In this document: positions 1 to 7,917 of the stretch, piece after piece
Layout of the letters: every line of letters begins with the position of its first letter
Numbering within the stretch: position 1 is the stretch's first letter
Virus record (IMG/VR): IMGVR_UViG_3300008116_008172
Coordinates: 1-57,738 of that record
DNA length: 57,738 nucleotides
Direction: 5' to 3' (one strand)
Source of the DNA: a virus
Notes under the pieces: generated by a model
Databases searched by the model: none
Told to the model about the DNA's origin: nothing
Seen by the model: the letters and a program-made list of their open reading frames with translations, nothing else
Position numbers and translations under genes: made by a program

Positions 1-657
1 AAGGGTGGAGAATTAAGTGAAGAAAATATTGTATTCAAAATTCTTCGCGCTATGGGTCATCTTGACAAACTCAAGGATGGCATCAATAAGATTTACGACA
101 AAAAGATGAGCGTGAAAGAAGGATTGTTTTCCAAAATGTTTGGATCTCAAGAAGTCATAAAATACGAAGTTCGATCATACGATGGTGGAAGAAAATACAC
201 CGCAACACAGGATGGAAAACAAATTGGAAGTGCAACTGTTGAAGATTCTGATGAAGGTGATTCAATACTTCTTGATATATGGGTCAACTCTTCACACAGA
301 AATCTTGGCATTGGCAAAAAATTAATGGCTATGATTTTGAAGAAAGAGAAAAAATCAATCAGGCTTGAGCCAGTCGATCAAAGGACAAAAGATTGGTATA
401 CAAGATTGGGATTTGTTCCTACTGGAGAGGGAGAATGGATGAAATTAAAAGAAATTGCCATAATACCAAGTGGATACAAAAAAGAGGTATTAAGAGTGGC
501 AAATTCAATTTACAATTATGAAATGAGAACTCAGAGTCAAATAGAACAGGCGGACTTGGAAAATATACTAAATTTGTTGTCTAAAAGATTTAATGTTAAT
601 ATAGACGATGTACACCATGACATTGCCAGAGCGTTGCATAACTTGAGAAAAAAATAA
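1..657 (+). CDS. GNAT-family N-acetyltransferase domain protein (5' end outside window)
   Basis: The frame is open from base 1, so the gene begins upstream; the first internal ATG is at 52. A GNAT fold is suggested by a central stretch with hydrophobic strands, then RNLGIGKKL (the acetyl-CoA pyrophosphate-binding loop, Q/RxxGxG/A), then the late-strand motif DWYTRLGFVPTG typical of these enzymes. The acetyl acceptor cannot be read. About 70 C-terminal residues follow the domain and look helical and charged. A strong hairpin terminator follows immediately. In phages such domains occur both as free enzymes and attached to virion proteins; the missing N-terminus prevents a choice. Confidence 0.7.
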   Translation, partial: KGGELSEENIVFKILRAMGHLDKLKDGINKIYDKKMSVKEGLFSKMFGSQEVIKYEVRSYDGGRKYTATQDGKQIGSATVEDSDEGDSILLDIWVNSSHRNLGIGKKLMAMILKKEKKSIRLEPVDQRTKDWYTRLGFVPTGEGEWMKLKEIAIIPSGYKKEVLRVANSIYNYEMRTQSQIEQADLENILNLLSKRFNVNIDDVHHDIARALHNLRKK

Positions 658-681
658 AACCCCGATTTCTCGGGGTTTTTT
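658..681. terminator. Bidirectional rho-independent terminator
   Basis: A 5-bp CCCCG/CGGGG stem with a 6-nt loop is followed by six T on the + strand and preceded by an A-rich run that gives a T-rich tail on the minus strand. It lies between two convergent genes (GNAT protein and EF-hand protein) and can end both transcripts. Confidence 0.85.
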
Positions 682-702
682 GTTATGTGAATTGTTTTTG
701 AA

Positions 703-927
703 TTATTGTTTCTTCTTTCTGTCTGGTGGCGGTGGTAGCTTTGCCTTGTCTTCTGGTGTCATCTTTTCTCTTTCTTCCTTGTCCAGTCTACCATTTTTGT
801 TTGTGTCATACTTGGCGATGATTGCCTTCTGCTCGTCAGTCAATACTGGCCCGCCTTTCTTTTCACCTTTTTCTGCGGCGAAAACTGATACTGCTGCTAA
901 CAATGCTATTGCGATATACTTCTTCAT
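703..927 (-). CDS. Small secreted EF-hand protein
   Basis: A 74-aa protein with a typical signal peptide (MKKYIAIALLAAVSVFA, cleavage probably before AEK) and one EF-hand loop, DTNKNGRLDKEE, with the Asp, Asn, Asn, Gly, Asp and Glu positions of a calcium-binding loop. The tail is rich in Pro and Lys. The product should be exported to the periplasm. The start is supported by AAAGGA a few bases upstream (minus strand of 933-938) and by a promoter-like pair further upstream. It is convergent with the GNAT gene and shares its terminator. A host-derived accessory gene is likely. Function beyond calcium binding is not evident. Confidence 0.75.
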   Translation of the reverse strand: MKKYIAIALLAAVSVFAAEKGEKKGGPVLTDEQKAIIAKYDTNKNGRLDKEEREKMTPEDKAKLPPPPDRKKKQ

Positions 928-972
928 GTTTATCCTTTTGTTGTTTCAACCATAATCGGTTGATACCATCTA

Positions 973-1000
973 TAACTATCACATAACATATTGCAGTCAA
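973..1000 (-). promoter_or_regulatory. Promoter for the EF-hand gene
   Basis: On the minus strand TTGACT (995-1000) and TAGTTA (973-978) are separated by 16 nt, the same spacing as the other promoters of this class here. The start codon is about 45 nt downstream. Confidence 0.45.
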
Positions 1001-1031
1001 TAACATTTACACAAGATTTACAAAATTGCAA

Positions 1032-1059
1032 TTGACATAATATATTGTTTATACATAAT
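1032..1059 (+). promoter_or_regulatory. Promoter, possibly leaderless
   Basis: TTGACA (1032-1037), a 16-nt spacer, then CATAAT (1054-1059). The expected transcription start near 1066 is only about two bases before the ATG at 1068, so the transcript would have essentially no leader. Confidence 0.55.
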
Positions 1060-1067
1060 ATTTTTGT

Positions 1068-1766
1068 ATGAAAATCAAGTTTGCAAGATTTGGTGGATTA
1101 AGTTCTGTCAATCAAAGAGGTTATAGCAGCGATGTTGGATATCATAGTCCTCCGTGTCGTCGTGGATTTTATGCATTTGTTTGGCCTCATTACGATTTCT
1201 TTCTTCTAAGTAACGGAAAGACTACAAGTTATCCGTGGGCAATCGGAACCAAGTTTAGTTATGTCAAAGATAGCAAGGGTAATGTCATTGATGACAAACA
1301 TCCAGAGCACGAAGAACTTTCCGAGGGTCACAAGTATTGGAGTGTTCCTACCAAGTCTTGGAGTAATCATATGGATGCTTGGTACGATATGGAAAAAGAT
1401 GTACCGTATCCAAGTTCGGAGTATAACAAGATGCGAGAGGAGTTTGATTCTAAATGGGAAGTTGAAAATCCAAATGTCGGAAAATATGTTCTTATTCAAA
1501 AACCTTCCCCGAAAATCTTTGAATATACTGGAAATATTTGGCATCACCTTGGCGAGTATCTTAGTCCAAGCGGTGTGATTAAGAAGAAAGGTGGATGGAC
1601 TCTTTCAGCTTTTGATGAATACAAACATGCGCTTGAGAAAGATATGCACGCCGCAATTAAACTTCAAACACACCAATATAACCAACGAAAGATTCCTTAC
1701 TCAACAAAAAATCCTTACAATGGAGTTTGTAAGGATCATTTGGAAGTTTTTATTGAAAAACTTTAG
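1068..1766 (+). CDS. Conserved-looking protein of unknown function, 232 aa
   Basis: No family recognised. The protein is rich in Trp, Tyr and His, with blocks such as GFYAFVWPHYDFF near residue 35 and FEYTGNIWHHLGEYL near residue 150 that look like a folded globular enzyme. No signal peptide or membrane segment. It has its own promoter-like element and its stop overlaps the stop of the convergent minus-strand gene by four bases (1763-1766). The start is the only ATG consistent with the promoter position. Base composition matches its neighbours. Confidence 0.7.
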   Translation: MKIKFARFGGLSSVNQRGYSSDVGYHSPPCRRGFYAFVWPHYDFFLLSNGKTTSYPWAIGTKFSYVKDSKGNVIDDKHPEHEELSEGHKYWSVPTKSWSNHMDAWYDMEKDVPYPSSEYNKMREEFDSKWEVENPNVGKYVLIQKPSPKIFEYTGNIWHHLGEYLSPSGVIKKKGGWTLSAFDEYKHALEKDMHAAIKLQTHQYNQRKIPYSTKNPYNGVCKDHLEVFIEKL

Positions 1767-2182
1767 ATTTCGTAGAATCCGTTTTTAATTTTTTCTTGAT
1801 ATTCTTTGTCCAAGCGAGCAATCATTTGATCCACGGGCTCATCTCTTGTTGCCATATTGTATCTTAGACGAAAATAATCTTCTTCACCTTTAATCTTATC
1901 CCACTCTACACTTGAGTCACTTGTGTAAGCGTACAACGTAGGTTGTTCTTCATTTTCTGGATCAAGTGGTACCACCTCATACGCCGTCGATCCTTCACGT
2001 TCGGCATCAACGTCTTCATAGTCAGAATTCACGCCAACTTCTTCTTGATGGTCATACAACCACTTAACAACTTGCTCTTCGTCCATTCCTTTTAGTTCTG
2101 GGAACTTGTCCGTATCAATTACATATTCTCCTTTTCCACAATATGTGACATAACTTTCTCCGTGCATAAATCTTAATTTCAT
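1763..2182 (-). CDS. Acidic protein of unknown function, 139 aa
   Basis: I place the start at 2182 (MKLRFMHG), because GGAG lies about nine bases upstream and the longer frame (to 2242) would run into the endonuclease gene. The protein is acidic, without Cys clusters, membrane segments or a recognisable motif. It begins four bases after the homing endonuclease stop and is probably co-transcribed with it. Its stop overlaps that of the gene at 1068-1766. It could be cargo carried along with the endonuclease. Confidence 0.65.
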   Translation of the reverse strand: MKLRFMHGESYVTYCGKGEYVIDTDKFPELKGMDEEQVVKWLYDHQEEVGVNSDYEDVDAEREGSTAYEVVPLDPENEEQPTLYAYTSDSSVEWDKIKGEEDYFRLRYNMATRDEPVDQMIARLDKEYQEKIKNGFYEI

Positions 2183-2186
2183 AATA

Positions 2187-3689
2187 TTATTTTCTCCAAA
2201 TCCATTTACTATGTCCACAGTCCCATATTCTGTCAAATCCATTATTTTTCATGTTTTCCCATTCAGACATTTCTGGGTCAAACTTCTCTAATCTTTCTGC
2301 CAACTTGTTTTTCTGAAACATTTGTCTGTTGAACAGTGCTTTATAGTCTGGCGAGATATAATAGTAACCTTGTGGAGTATAGCTTTCAAACTTCATTCCC
2401 AATTTACTGTATACATCACCTGAAAAATATCTTCTGTCAGAATAACTTACTATGTTATTTGGAGAATAGTCGTGTAGAAATACATTAAATAATTTGCTTG
2501 CACCACCATGTATCTTTGTATTTAGCGCGTTGCAAAATCTGGATATTTCCCATTCGCACTTTTTGTCAAATCTACTCTTGCAGAAAGTCATAATACTGAC
2601 AAGTGTGCCTTTGTAGAATAGTCCATATGCCACAGACGACTTGTCGTTGCCTTGAATGTGACAATTATTCAGAAAGTCTTTCTTGGTGTTAGAGTCTACT
2701 TTCTTGATATCACACTCTCTGCCATGAATCTTGGCAACAAATCCGCCAAGAGTTTGTCTAATAATGGATTTTACAATGTTTTGTTTTTGCAGCCATTCGT
2801 TTTCAAATATATGAATCAGTTTTATACCCTTCTCTTCACATGCTTGTGTTTTTTCCAAGTGATAATTTTTTGAAACTCGAACGCTTTCCTTGTGCCAATA
2901 CAGTCCATTATATTCAATAGCTATGTTCAGATCTGGAATATAGAAGTCTAATTCTTTTCCATTAAGAACTGTTCGGTTGTTTCTTGATATCAACTTGCCA
3001 TTAAGTTCACTGTTTAGAAAGTCTAGCAGCGATTTTTCTCCTGTGTTCTTTTTGTCTGGATAACACAGTTCACAGAATACATTGTTAGGAACATATACTG
3101 TAGAGTCGAATGTGTTGCTGCACTTATTGCACCTAAACTTGTATGATTTGGAAAAATGATATCCTTCATACTCATCTGGTTGTATTAGCCATGTAAGATT
3201 GTTAGCGGCAAACAATGCAGATAGATCGGTGTAATGATTTTCTTGTTTGCGCTTGCTTCTGCGAGATATAACTTCGTCGGCTTTGCCGGGATTGTCTACA
3301 CCATATTTGTCAATCCATGTTTGTTTTATCTGTTCTCTTAATGGACTGTTTGCAGATAATACATTTTCTACCCCATAGTTCTGTACAGTTGTTCTCTTAG
3401 CTTTGTCTTGTATAGACTTTACTTGCATGGCATATTCTTTGCCATACTTTTCAGACATAGAAGTCTTGTATCGTTCTTGTGTCTCTTTCGTCTTCATGGC
3501 GTGACCGCCATATTTTTCATTGAATGTATTTTCTACACCTTGTCTGTTTTTTTCCTTGACATCTGGTGAATTGGCAGAGCAAGACTTGCTACAATACTTC
3601 TTGGGCTTGTATTTCTTATATTCGAATACAATTTCACATGTTGGGCATGTAGATTTAATAATGGTGTCTGCGCTTCTAGGTCTGGCCAT
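2187..3689 (-). CDS. Vsr-like (EDxHD-type) homing endonuclease
   Basis: A 500-aa modular protein. Residues 14-36 form a CPTC...CSKSC zinc ribbon. Residues about 50-145 hold three or four repeats built on xKYGxxN/xNYGVEN, a DNA-binding repeat seen in phage homing enzymes. A second CNKC...CELC finger lies near residues 190-210. The nuclease core follows, ELDFYIPDLNIAIEYNGLYWH, matching the Vsr-type fold of the I-Bth0305I group, and the C-terminus ends FDRIWDCGHSKWIW. It sits on the opposite strand just upstream of the tail tube gene and interrupts no reading frame, so it is a free-standing mobile gene. The family assignment is from motif memory. Confidence 0.75.
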   Translation of the reverse strand: MARPRSADTIIKSTCPTCEIVFEYKKYKPKKYCSKSCSANSPDVKEKNRQGVENTFNEKYGGHAMKTKETQERYKTSMSEKYGKEYAMQVKSIQDKAKRTTVQNYGVENVLSANSPLREQIKQTWIDKYGVDNPGKADEVISRRSKRKQENHYTDLSALFAANNLTWLIQPDEYEGYHFSKSYKFRCNKCSNTFDSTVYVPNNVFCELCYPDKKNTGEKSLLDFLNSELNGKLISRNNRTVLNGKELDFYIPDLNIAIEYNGLYWHKESVRVSKNYHLEKTQACEEKGIKLIHIFENEWLQKQNIVKSIIRQTLGGFVAKIHGRECDIKKVDSNTKKDFLNNCHIQGNDKSSVAYGLFYKGTLVSIMTFCKSRFDKKCEWEISRFCNALNTKIHGGASKLFNVFLHDYSPNNIVSYSDRRYFSGDVYSKLGMKFESYTPQGYYYISPDYKALFNRQMFQKNKLAERLEKFDPEMSEWENMKNNGFDRIWDCGHSKWIWRK

Positions 3690-3751
3690 AATATGCTTTA
3701 AGTTTGTAAGTAGCTTATGATTATATATCTAAATAGTCAATAAAAAAATTA

Positions 3752-3779
3752 TTGACGTATATTTATTTATTAGTAGTGA
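3752..3779 (+). promoter_or_regulatory. Candidate promoter for the tail tube gene
   Basis: TTGACG (3752-3757), a 16-nt spacer, then TAGTGA (3774-3779). Between them lies TATTTATTTATTA (3760-3772), which resembles the TATTTATA elements ahead of other candidate late genes. Either could serve; neither is a perfect match. Confidence 0.35.
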
Positions 3780-3815
3780 AAATATACACTAAACAATCAT
3801 TAACCCAATAAGACT

Positions 3816-4310
3816 ATGGCAGAACTACTAGAATCAAACGAAATATTCTTCACGGCATTTGAACCAAAAGTTCAAAACCGTTTCATCGTAAACATTGACG
3901 GCGTACCTGCGTACCTAATCAAAGCAGCCGCTCGTCCTTCGATCACAAATGGAACAATTACGCTTGATCACATCAACCTAAAGCGCAAGCTTAAGGGTAA
4001 GAGTGAATGGCAAGACGTTTCAATCACTCTGTATGATCCAATTGTTCCTTCTGCTGCACAAGCTATGATGGAATGGGTGCGTCTTGCTCACGAATCTGTA
4101 ACAGGTCGTAACGGCTATGCTGACTTCTACAAGAAAGACATCACCATCAATGTTCTTGGACCTGTTGGTGACAAAGTTGAAGAATGGCAATTGAAGGGCG
4201 CATTCCCATCAACCGTTGACTTCAATGGTAGTGGTCTTGATTGGGCAAGCAACGAAGCATTGCTCATCAATGTCACACTAACTTACGACTACGCAATCTT
4301 GCAGTACTAA
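3816..4310 (+). CDS. gp19: Tail tube protein (T4 gp19 homologue)
   Basis: A 164-aa protein, the normal length of T4 gp19, which polymerises into the inner tube of the contractile tail. Recognisable tube-protein features are the early QNRFIVNIDGVPAYLIK strand, the central KSEWQDVSITLYDP strand-turn and the C-terminal NEALLINVTLTYDYA. It is a single-gene unit: the homing endonuclease lies upstream on the other strand and a strong terminator follows directly, as expected for a high-copy structural protein. Sheath (gp18) is not in the window and presumably lies upstream. Confidence 0.92.
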   Translation: MAELLESNEIFFTAFEPKVQNRFIVNIDGVPAYLIKAAARPSITNGTITLDHINLKRKLKGKSEWQDVSITLYDPIVPSAAQAMMEWVRLAHESVTGRNGYADFYKKDITINVLGPVGDKVEEWQLKGAFPSTVDFNGSGLDWASNEALLINVTLTYDYAILQY

Positions 4311-4332
4311 GATATTTTCGTCAAGATTACAC

Positions 4333-4361
4333 AAAAACCCAGCGTCAATGCTGGGTTTTTT
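4333..4361 (+). terminator. Rho-independent terminator after gp19
   Basis: AAAAACCCAGC and GCTGGGTTTTT form an 11-bp stem with a 6-nt loop, ending in a T run. It closes the tail tube transcript. Confidence 0.9.
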
Positions 4362-4392
4362 GTTGTAAAAATACATGTAAGAACTAATAAGC

Positions 4393-4421
4393 TTGACAAC
4401 TTTTATCGTCCCCCCTATAAC
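4393..4421 (+). promoter_or_regulatory. Promoter upstream of the MKKSEL gene block
   Basis: TTGACA (4393-4398), a 17-nt spacer with an unusual run of six C, then TATAAC (4416-4421). It gives a leader of about 90 nt to the ATG at 4520. Confidence 0.5.
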
Positions 4422-4478
4422 CCCTATATAACAATTTGTTTTACATAAGTTAATTATAATTTTTTATACAGTAGTTGA

Positions 4479-4490
4479 TATTTATATATA
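4479..4490 (+). promoter_or_regulatory. Late-type element TATTTATATATA
   Basis: AT-rich element 30 nt before the ATG at 4520, of the type recurring ahead of candidate virion genes (21427, 31752, 39831, 44789, 51597). The gene itself has AAGGAA at 4507-4512, a usable ribosome binding site. Confidence 0.4.
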
Positions 4491-4519
4491 CTCTGTACAA
4501 AACAACAAGGAAACACTCT

Positions 4520-4981
4520 ATGAAAAAATCAGAACTCAAAGCATTAATACGTGAAGCCGTGGAAGAAGTGATGAATGAATTTTCACCACTTGGTGTTGCT
4601 GAAACACAGCAACTACATGAAAAAGCACCACCCGATTTTCCAAAGGCATTGCACGATAAGCTGTTAAAGCAATATAAGGATGATGAAAGTAAAGCATATG
4701 CCACAATGTGGAAAATCTTCTATGCCAAGAAAGGCGGTAACAAGAGAGTTGATGAAATGTGGACAGCTTTTGAAAACAAGAGTTTGAATGAAGCAGAAGA
4801 AAAGGGTCAGGATGAAGAGCATGACGAAACTGATTTGAGTAATCCAGAAGAAAATCGTGAAGTTGAATTGGCAAACAAGATCAAAAAGCTTGCTGATGAA
4901 TTGTTGAGCATGCACGGAGTAAAAGACGAAGAGGGTGAAAAAGAAGAGAATGATAAAAAAGAATCAGATGAAAAAGTCTGA
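4520..4981 (+). CDS. MKKSEL-type protein 1, candidate internal virion protein
   Basis: 153 aa from the ATG at 4520, chosen because MKKSEL is shared by three downstream genes and AAGGA precedes it. The N-terminal helix MKKSELKALIREAVEEV contains I-R-E before A, fitting the [LI]xE cleavage site of the T4 prohead protease gp21 and the layout of T4 capsid-targeting peptides. A compact middle part (residues about 35-90) is followed by a very acidic Glu/Lys tail. No catalytic motif seen. Its stop overlaps the next gene by 14 bases. Packaging into the head is inferred. Confidence 0.75.
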   Translation: MKKSELKALIREAVEEVMNEFSPLGVAETQQLHEKAPPDFPKALHDKLLKQYKDDESKAYATMWKIFYAKKGGNKRVDEMWTAFENKSLNEAEEKGQDEEHDETDLSNPEENREVELANKIKKLADELLSMHGVKDEEGEKEENDKKESDEKV

Positions 4982-5528
4982 ACTTAAACAAGTCATTAGC
5001 GAGATTGTTCGCCGTAAGATGGGTGAAAAAACTTCATCTTACGGCTATGTTATGAAGCCAATGGCTGGTGACGATCCTAGTGATCCAAGATTACAGTTGA
5101 TTGGTTATGGAAATATGCCAAAGAGTTATTGGCAAAAAAAGCTAGAAAAGTATGCGGAAGAATTGCTACAAAGAGTTAAGGATGAAGATTGGAAAACAGC
5201 AGCATATTTCATGGAGAAAAACAGTGTGTTTAATCTTGCGGTCAACATGATGAAGGATATTTCATCAGACGATCTCAAGGAACAATTGGGTACAGACAAT
5301 GAAGAAACACAACAAGATCCAAAAGACATCAGAAAACAAAAGGAAATGGAATCCTTGAAAAAGAAACAAAGTGATTTGAATGACAAAATCAGACAAATTG
5401 ACGCAAACAAGCAAAAACTAGAAGATCCTATTCGCAGAAAAATTCAAGACTTGGAAAGAAGAAAAGCACCAGAAGTAAAAAAGCTTGGTGCAGTTACCAA
5501 ACAAATTCAAGATCTACAAGACACATGA
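4968..5528 (+). CDS. MKKSEL-type protein 2, coiled-coil
   Basis: 186 aa from the ATG at 4968; an upstream in-frame ATG at 4935 is rejected because the MKKSEL motif marks the start in the paralogous genes. The N-terminal helix MKKSELKQVISE carries I-S-E, a possible prohead protease site. Residues about 110-186 are a long charged coiled coil rich in Lys, Gln and Glu. It overlaps both neighbours, so the three genes are translationally coupled. Likely an internal head protein by analogy; no enzyme motif. Confidence 0.75.
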   Translation: MKKSELKQVISEIVRRKMGEKTSSYGYVMKPMAGDDPSDPRLQLIGYGNMPKSYWQKKLEKYAEELLQRVKDEDWKTAAYFMEKNSVFNLAVNMMKDISSDDLKEQLGTDNEETQQDPKDIRKQKEMESLKKKQSDLNDKIRQIDANKQKLEDPIRRKIQDLERRKAPEVKKLGAVTKQIQDLQDT

Positions 5529-6715
5529 AAAAATCAGAACTCAAGAAAATTATATCAGAAGCAGTGATGGAAGTAATGTATGAACAATCATTGCCAACCG
5601 GAGTTAGCTCAAAGGCAATTATTCCTATTAGTCAATTTGTGCAACGTGCAGATCAGGTTGATGAAGCAGAAGGTGATTTTCTTGGTGCCAGAACATCAAC
5701 AATGTCGCCAGAAGAAATGCAGGCATATTTGGCAAGAATCAAGTCTGGCGAAAAAGCAGTAACAGACAAATATAAGATGCCATATATTCATGGCGGCAAT
5801 ATTGAAATCAAGAATGAAGCTGGTCAAACATATGACTTGGACAAGCTCAAAGCGTCAATCATGACTCGTCCAAAGCAGATCTTGAAGCAAAATGCAAAGA
5901 TGGCAAAGAGTGCAGGTGAAGACACAATGTTCTTTGACATTGGACTACCTGCATTAAAAGGTTTGGCAGTAAATGAAAAAACAGGAGAATTTATCATTGT
6001 TGATACATGCCCCGGTGCAGGTGCATGCAAAGTATACTGCTATGCCAAAAAAGGCGGCTATGTTCAATGGAAAGATGCATCAATGTCTCAAACCAGACTG
6101 TTGAACTTTCTTGTTAACGATCCACAAGGATTCAAGACACAATTTGAAAACGAACTTCGCGCCAAAGCAACAAGTCTTATCAAAAGAGGTAAAAAAGTAA
6201 TTGTTCGTTGGCATGATGCGGGAGACTTTTTCAGTCCAGAATATCTTGATCTTGCTTATGGCATTGCCAAGGATTTTCCAGATGTTCTTTTCTATGCATA
6301 TACCAAGATGGCAAGTGTGGCAAAGAGTCAGAAGCCATCAAACTTTATCATCAATTTCTCAATGGGTGCAACGCCAGAACAAGAAAAGCAAATTGATTTT
6401 GGAAAAGATAAACATTCAACTGTTGTACCAAAACCAATGTTTGACAAATATGTGCTGAAAGATGAAAAGGGTAAAGCAATCAGAGATGAAAAGAATAGAA
6501 TTCAATTCAAAGATGAAGCGGCATTGCAATCATTCAAGAAAGACTTGGCAATGAAATACAATGTACCAGTTGAAAGCATTCTTACATATGACGAAATGAT
6601 CAAGACACCGCAGTCAAATGAAGAAGGTAAGTATAACATTATTGTTGTGCCGGGCGATGGCGACGTAAGTGCATCACGCAGAGATGTCAAAGGCACATAT
6701 CTATTAATTCATTGA
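5525..6715 (+). CDS. Gp88-like Cys-motif protein with MKKSEL leader
   Basis: 396 aa, starting in an ATGA overlap. The first 12 residues, MKKSELKKIISE, repeat the candidate capsid-targeting peptide. From about residue 135 it resembles the phage gene-product-88 family: CPGAGACKVYCYAKKGGY (a CxGxxxCxxxCYA cluster) followed by VIRWHDAGDFFSPEYL and a region reading like a beta/alpha barrel. The Cys cluster could bind a metal or an iron-sulfur group. The biochemical role of the family is not known to me. Possession of the leader suggests delivery with the virion. The family name is from motif memory. Confidence 0.65.
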   Translation: MKKSELKKIISEAVMEVMYEQSLPTGVSSKAIIPISQFVQRADQVDEAEGDFLGARTSTMSPEEMQAYLARIKSGEKAVTDKYKMPYIHGGNIEIKNEAGQTYDLDKLKASIMTRPKQILKQNAKMAKSAGEDTMFFDIGLPALKGLAVNEKTGEFIIVDTCPGAGACKVYCYAKKGGYVQWKDASMSQTRLLNFLVNDPQGFKTQFENELRAKATSLIKRGKKVIVRWHDAGDFFSPEYLDLAYGIAKDFPDVLFYAYTKMASVAKSQKPSNFIINFSMGATPEQEKQIDFGKDKHSTVVPKPMFDKYVLKDEKGKAIRDEKNRIQFKDEAALQSFKKDLAMKYNVPVESILTYDEMIKTPQSNEEGKYNIIVVPGDGDVSASRRDVKGTYLLIH

Positions 6716-6718
6716 TGT

Positions 6719-7897
6719 ATGAGCGAAGCTGAAGATCAATTGATTGATATTGAAGAAAATCTCCACAAATGGTTCAAGGAGAAATGGGTAAGGTTTGGGC
6801 CAGATGGAAAAATTCGTGGAGCATGTGCACGAGGAAAAGAAAGCGAAGGTAAACCAAAATGTCGTCCATTAAAGTCTGCACAAGCAATGGGCAAGAAAGC
6901 CAGAGCAAAAGCTGCACGCAGAAAGCGCCGTGAAGATCCAAATCCAGATCGTACAGGAAAAGCAAAGAACGTAAAAACCGAGGAAATTATGAACGAAAAT
7001 CACATTTGTCCAATTTGCGGCGGTGAACTTGTATCAGAAATGCTGATGAATGAAAAGAAAGATGCGTGCTATTACAAGGTCAAGTCACGCTACAAAGTTT
7101 GGCCAAGTGCATATGCATCTGGAGCACTTGTTAAGTGCCGCAAAAAAGGCGCAAAGAATTGGGGCAATAAATCAGAAGGATTTGAACCAGTTGATGAAGC
7201 ATGTTGGAAAGGCTACCACAAAGAAGGTAACAAAAAGATGTTTGGTAAAACATATCCAAACTGTGTAAAGAACACAAACGAACAAGAAGAATTGGATGAA
7301 AAATGGAGCGAGAAATACAAACGCAGTATAGATTGCAGCCATCCAAAAGGATTTAGTCAAAGAGCACATTGTCAAGGTCGCAAAAAAACCGAGGAAGAAA
7401 TTATGAAAGAACAACAACTTAAAGAAGCCATTAAGAAATTGGTCAAGGAAGTATATGAAGAACAGGCTCAACAGGATGAATGTTGGGAATGTTATGAAGC
7501 CGCTATGGAAGAAGGTACCAATGAAGCTTGGGAAGAATGCTATAAGAAAACAAATTGGAGTATGATTCCAGAAGGCGACGAACATACTTGCGAAGGTGAT
7601 GAATTCTATGAGATATACGGAGACATCAACGCAGATGCAAAAGAAAATCTTGAAGAAGCAGAATATCGTGGTCGCAAAGTACCACTCGGTAAACCAATGC
7701 GCGGAGATGTTAAAAAATTCAAAGTGTTTGTTCGCAATCCATCGACTGGAAAAGTAAAAAAGGTCAATTTTGGCGACAAGAACATGCGCATCAAAAAGAG
7801 CAATCCAAAGCGCCGCAAGAGTTTCAGAGCAAGACACAACTGTGCAAATCCGGGACCAAGAACAAAAGCACGCTATTGGTCGTGCCGCAAATGGTAA
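6719..7897 (+). CDS. Multi-module Cys-rich basic protein, candidate virion protein
   Basis: 392 aa built of modules that in other T4-like phages I know as separate short proteins. Residues 1-85 are a basic Lys/Arg-rich domain with GACARGKESEGKPKCRPLKS. From residue 94 a CPICGG half-finger leads into a domain with YYKVKSRYKVWPSAYASG (about 115-155). Residues about 195-225 contain CSHPKGFSQRAHCQGRKK. From Met229 a helix MKEQQLKEAIKKLVKEV resembles the leaders of neighbouring proteins. The C-terminus is basic and ends ARYWSCRKW. In-frame ATGs at 6989 and 7403 each follow GAGGA. A DNA-binding or head role is inferred; DUF5872-like for part of it is tentative. Confidence 0.65.
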   Translation: MSEAEDQLIDIEENLHKWFKEKWVRFGPDGKIRGACARGKESEGKPKCRPLKSAQAMGKKARAKAARRKRREDPNPDRTGKAKNVKTEEIMNENHICPICGGELVSEMLMNEKKDACYYKVKSRYKVWPSAYASGALVKCRKKGAKNWGNKSEGFEPVDEACWKGYHKEGNKKMFGKTYPNCVKNTNEQEELDEKWSEKYKRSIDCSHPKGFSQRAHCQGRKKTEEEIMKEQQLKEAIKKLVKEVYEEQAQQDECWECYEAAMEEGTNEAWEECYKKTNWSMIPEGDEHTCEGDEFYEIYGDINADAKENLEEAEYRGRKVPLGKPMRGDVKKFKVFVRNPSTGKVKKVNFGDKNMRIKKSNPKRRKSFRARHNCANPGPRTKARYWSCRKW

Positions 7898-7917
7898 TCT
7901 TTTAAAATCACACTATT

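Noticed and set aside
4311-4519. tRNA or small RNA gene in the largest gap
   Set aside because: No cloverleaf or CCA end; the gap holds the gp19 terminator, a promoter and a late-type element.
7172-7837. 221-aa minus-strand frame rich in Phe/Cys
   Set aside because: It is the complement of the Cys- and Lys-rich + strand gene; the composition is a by-product.
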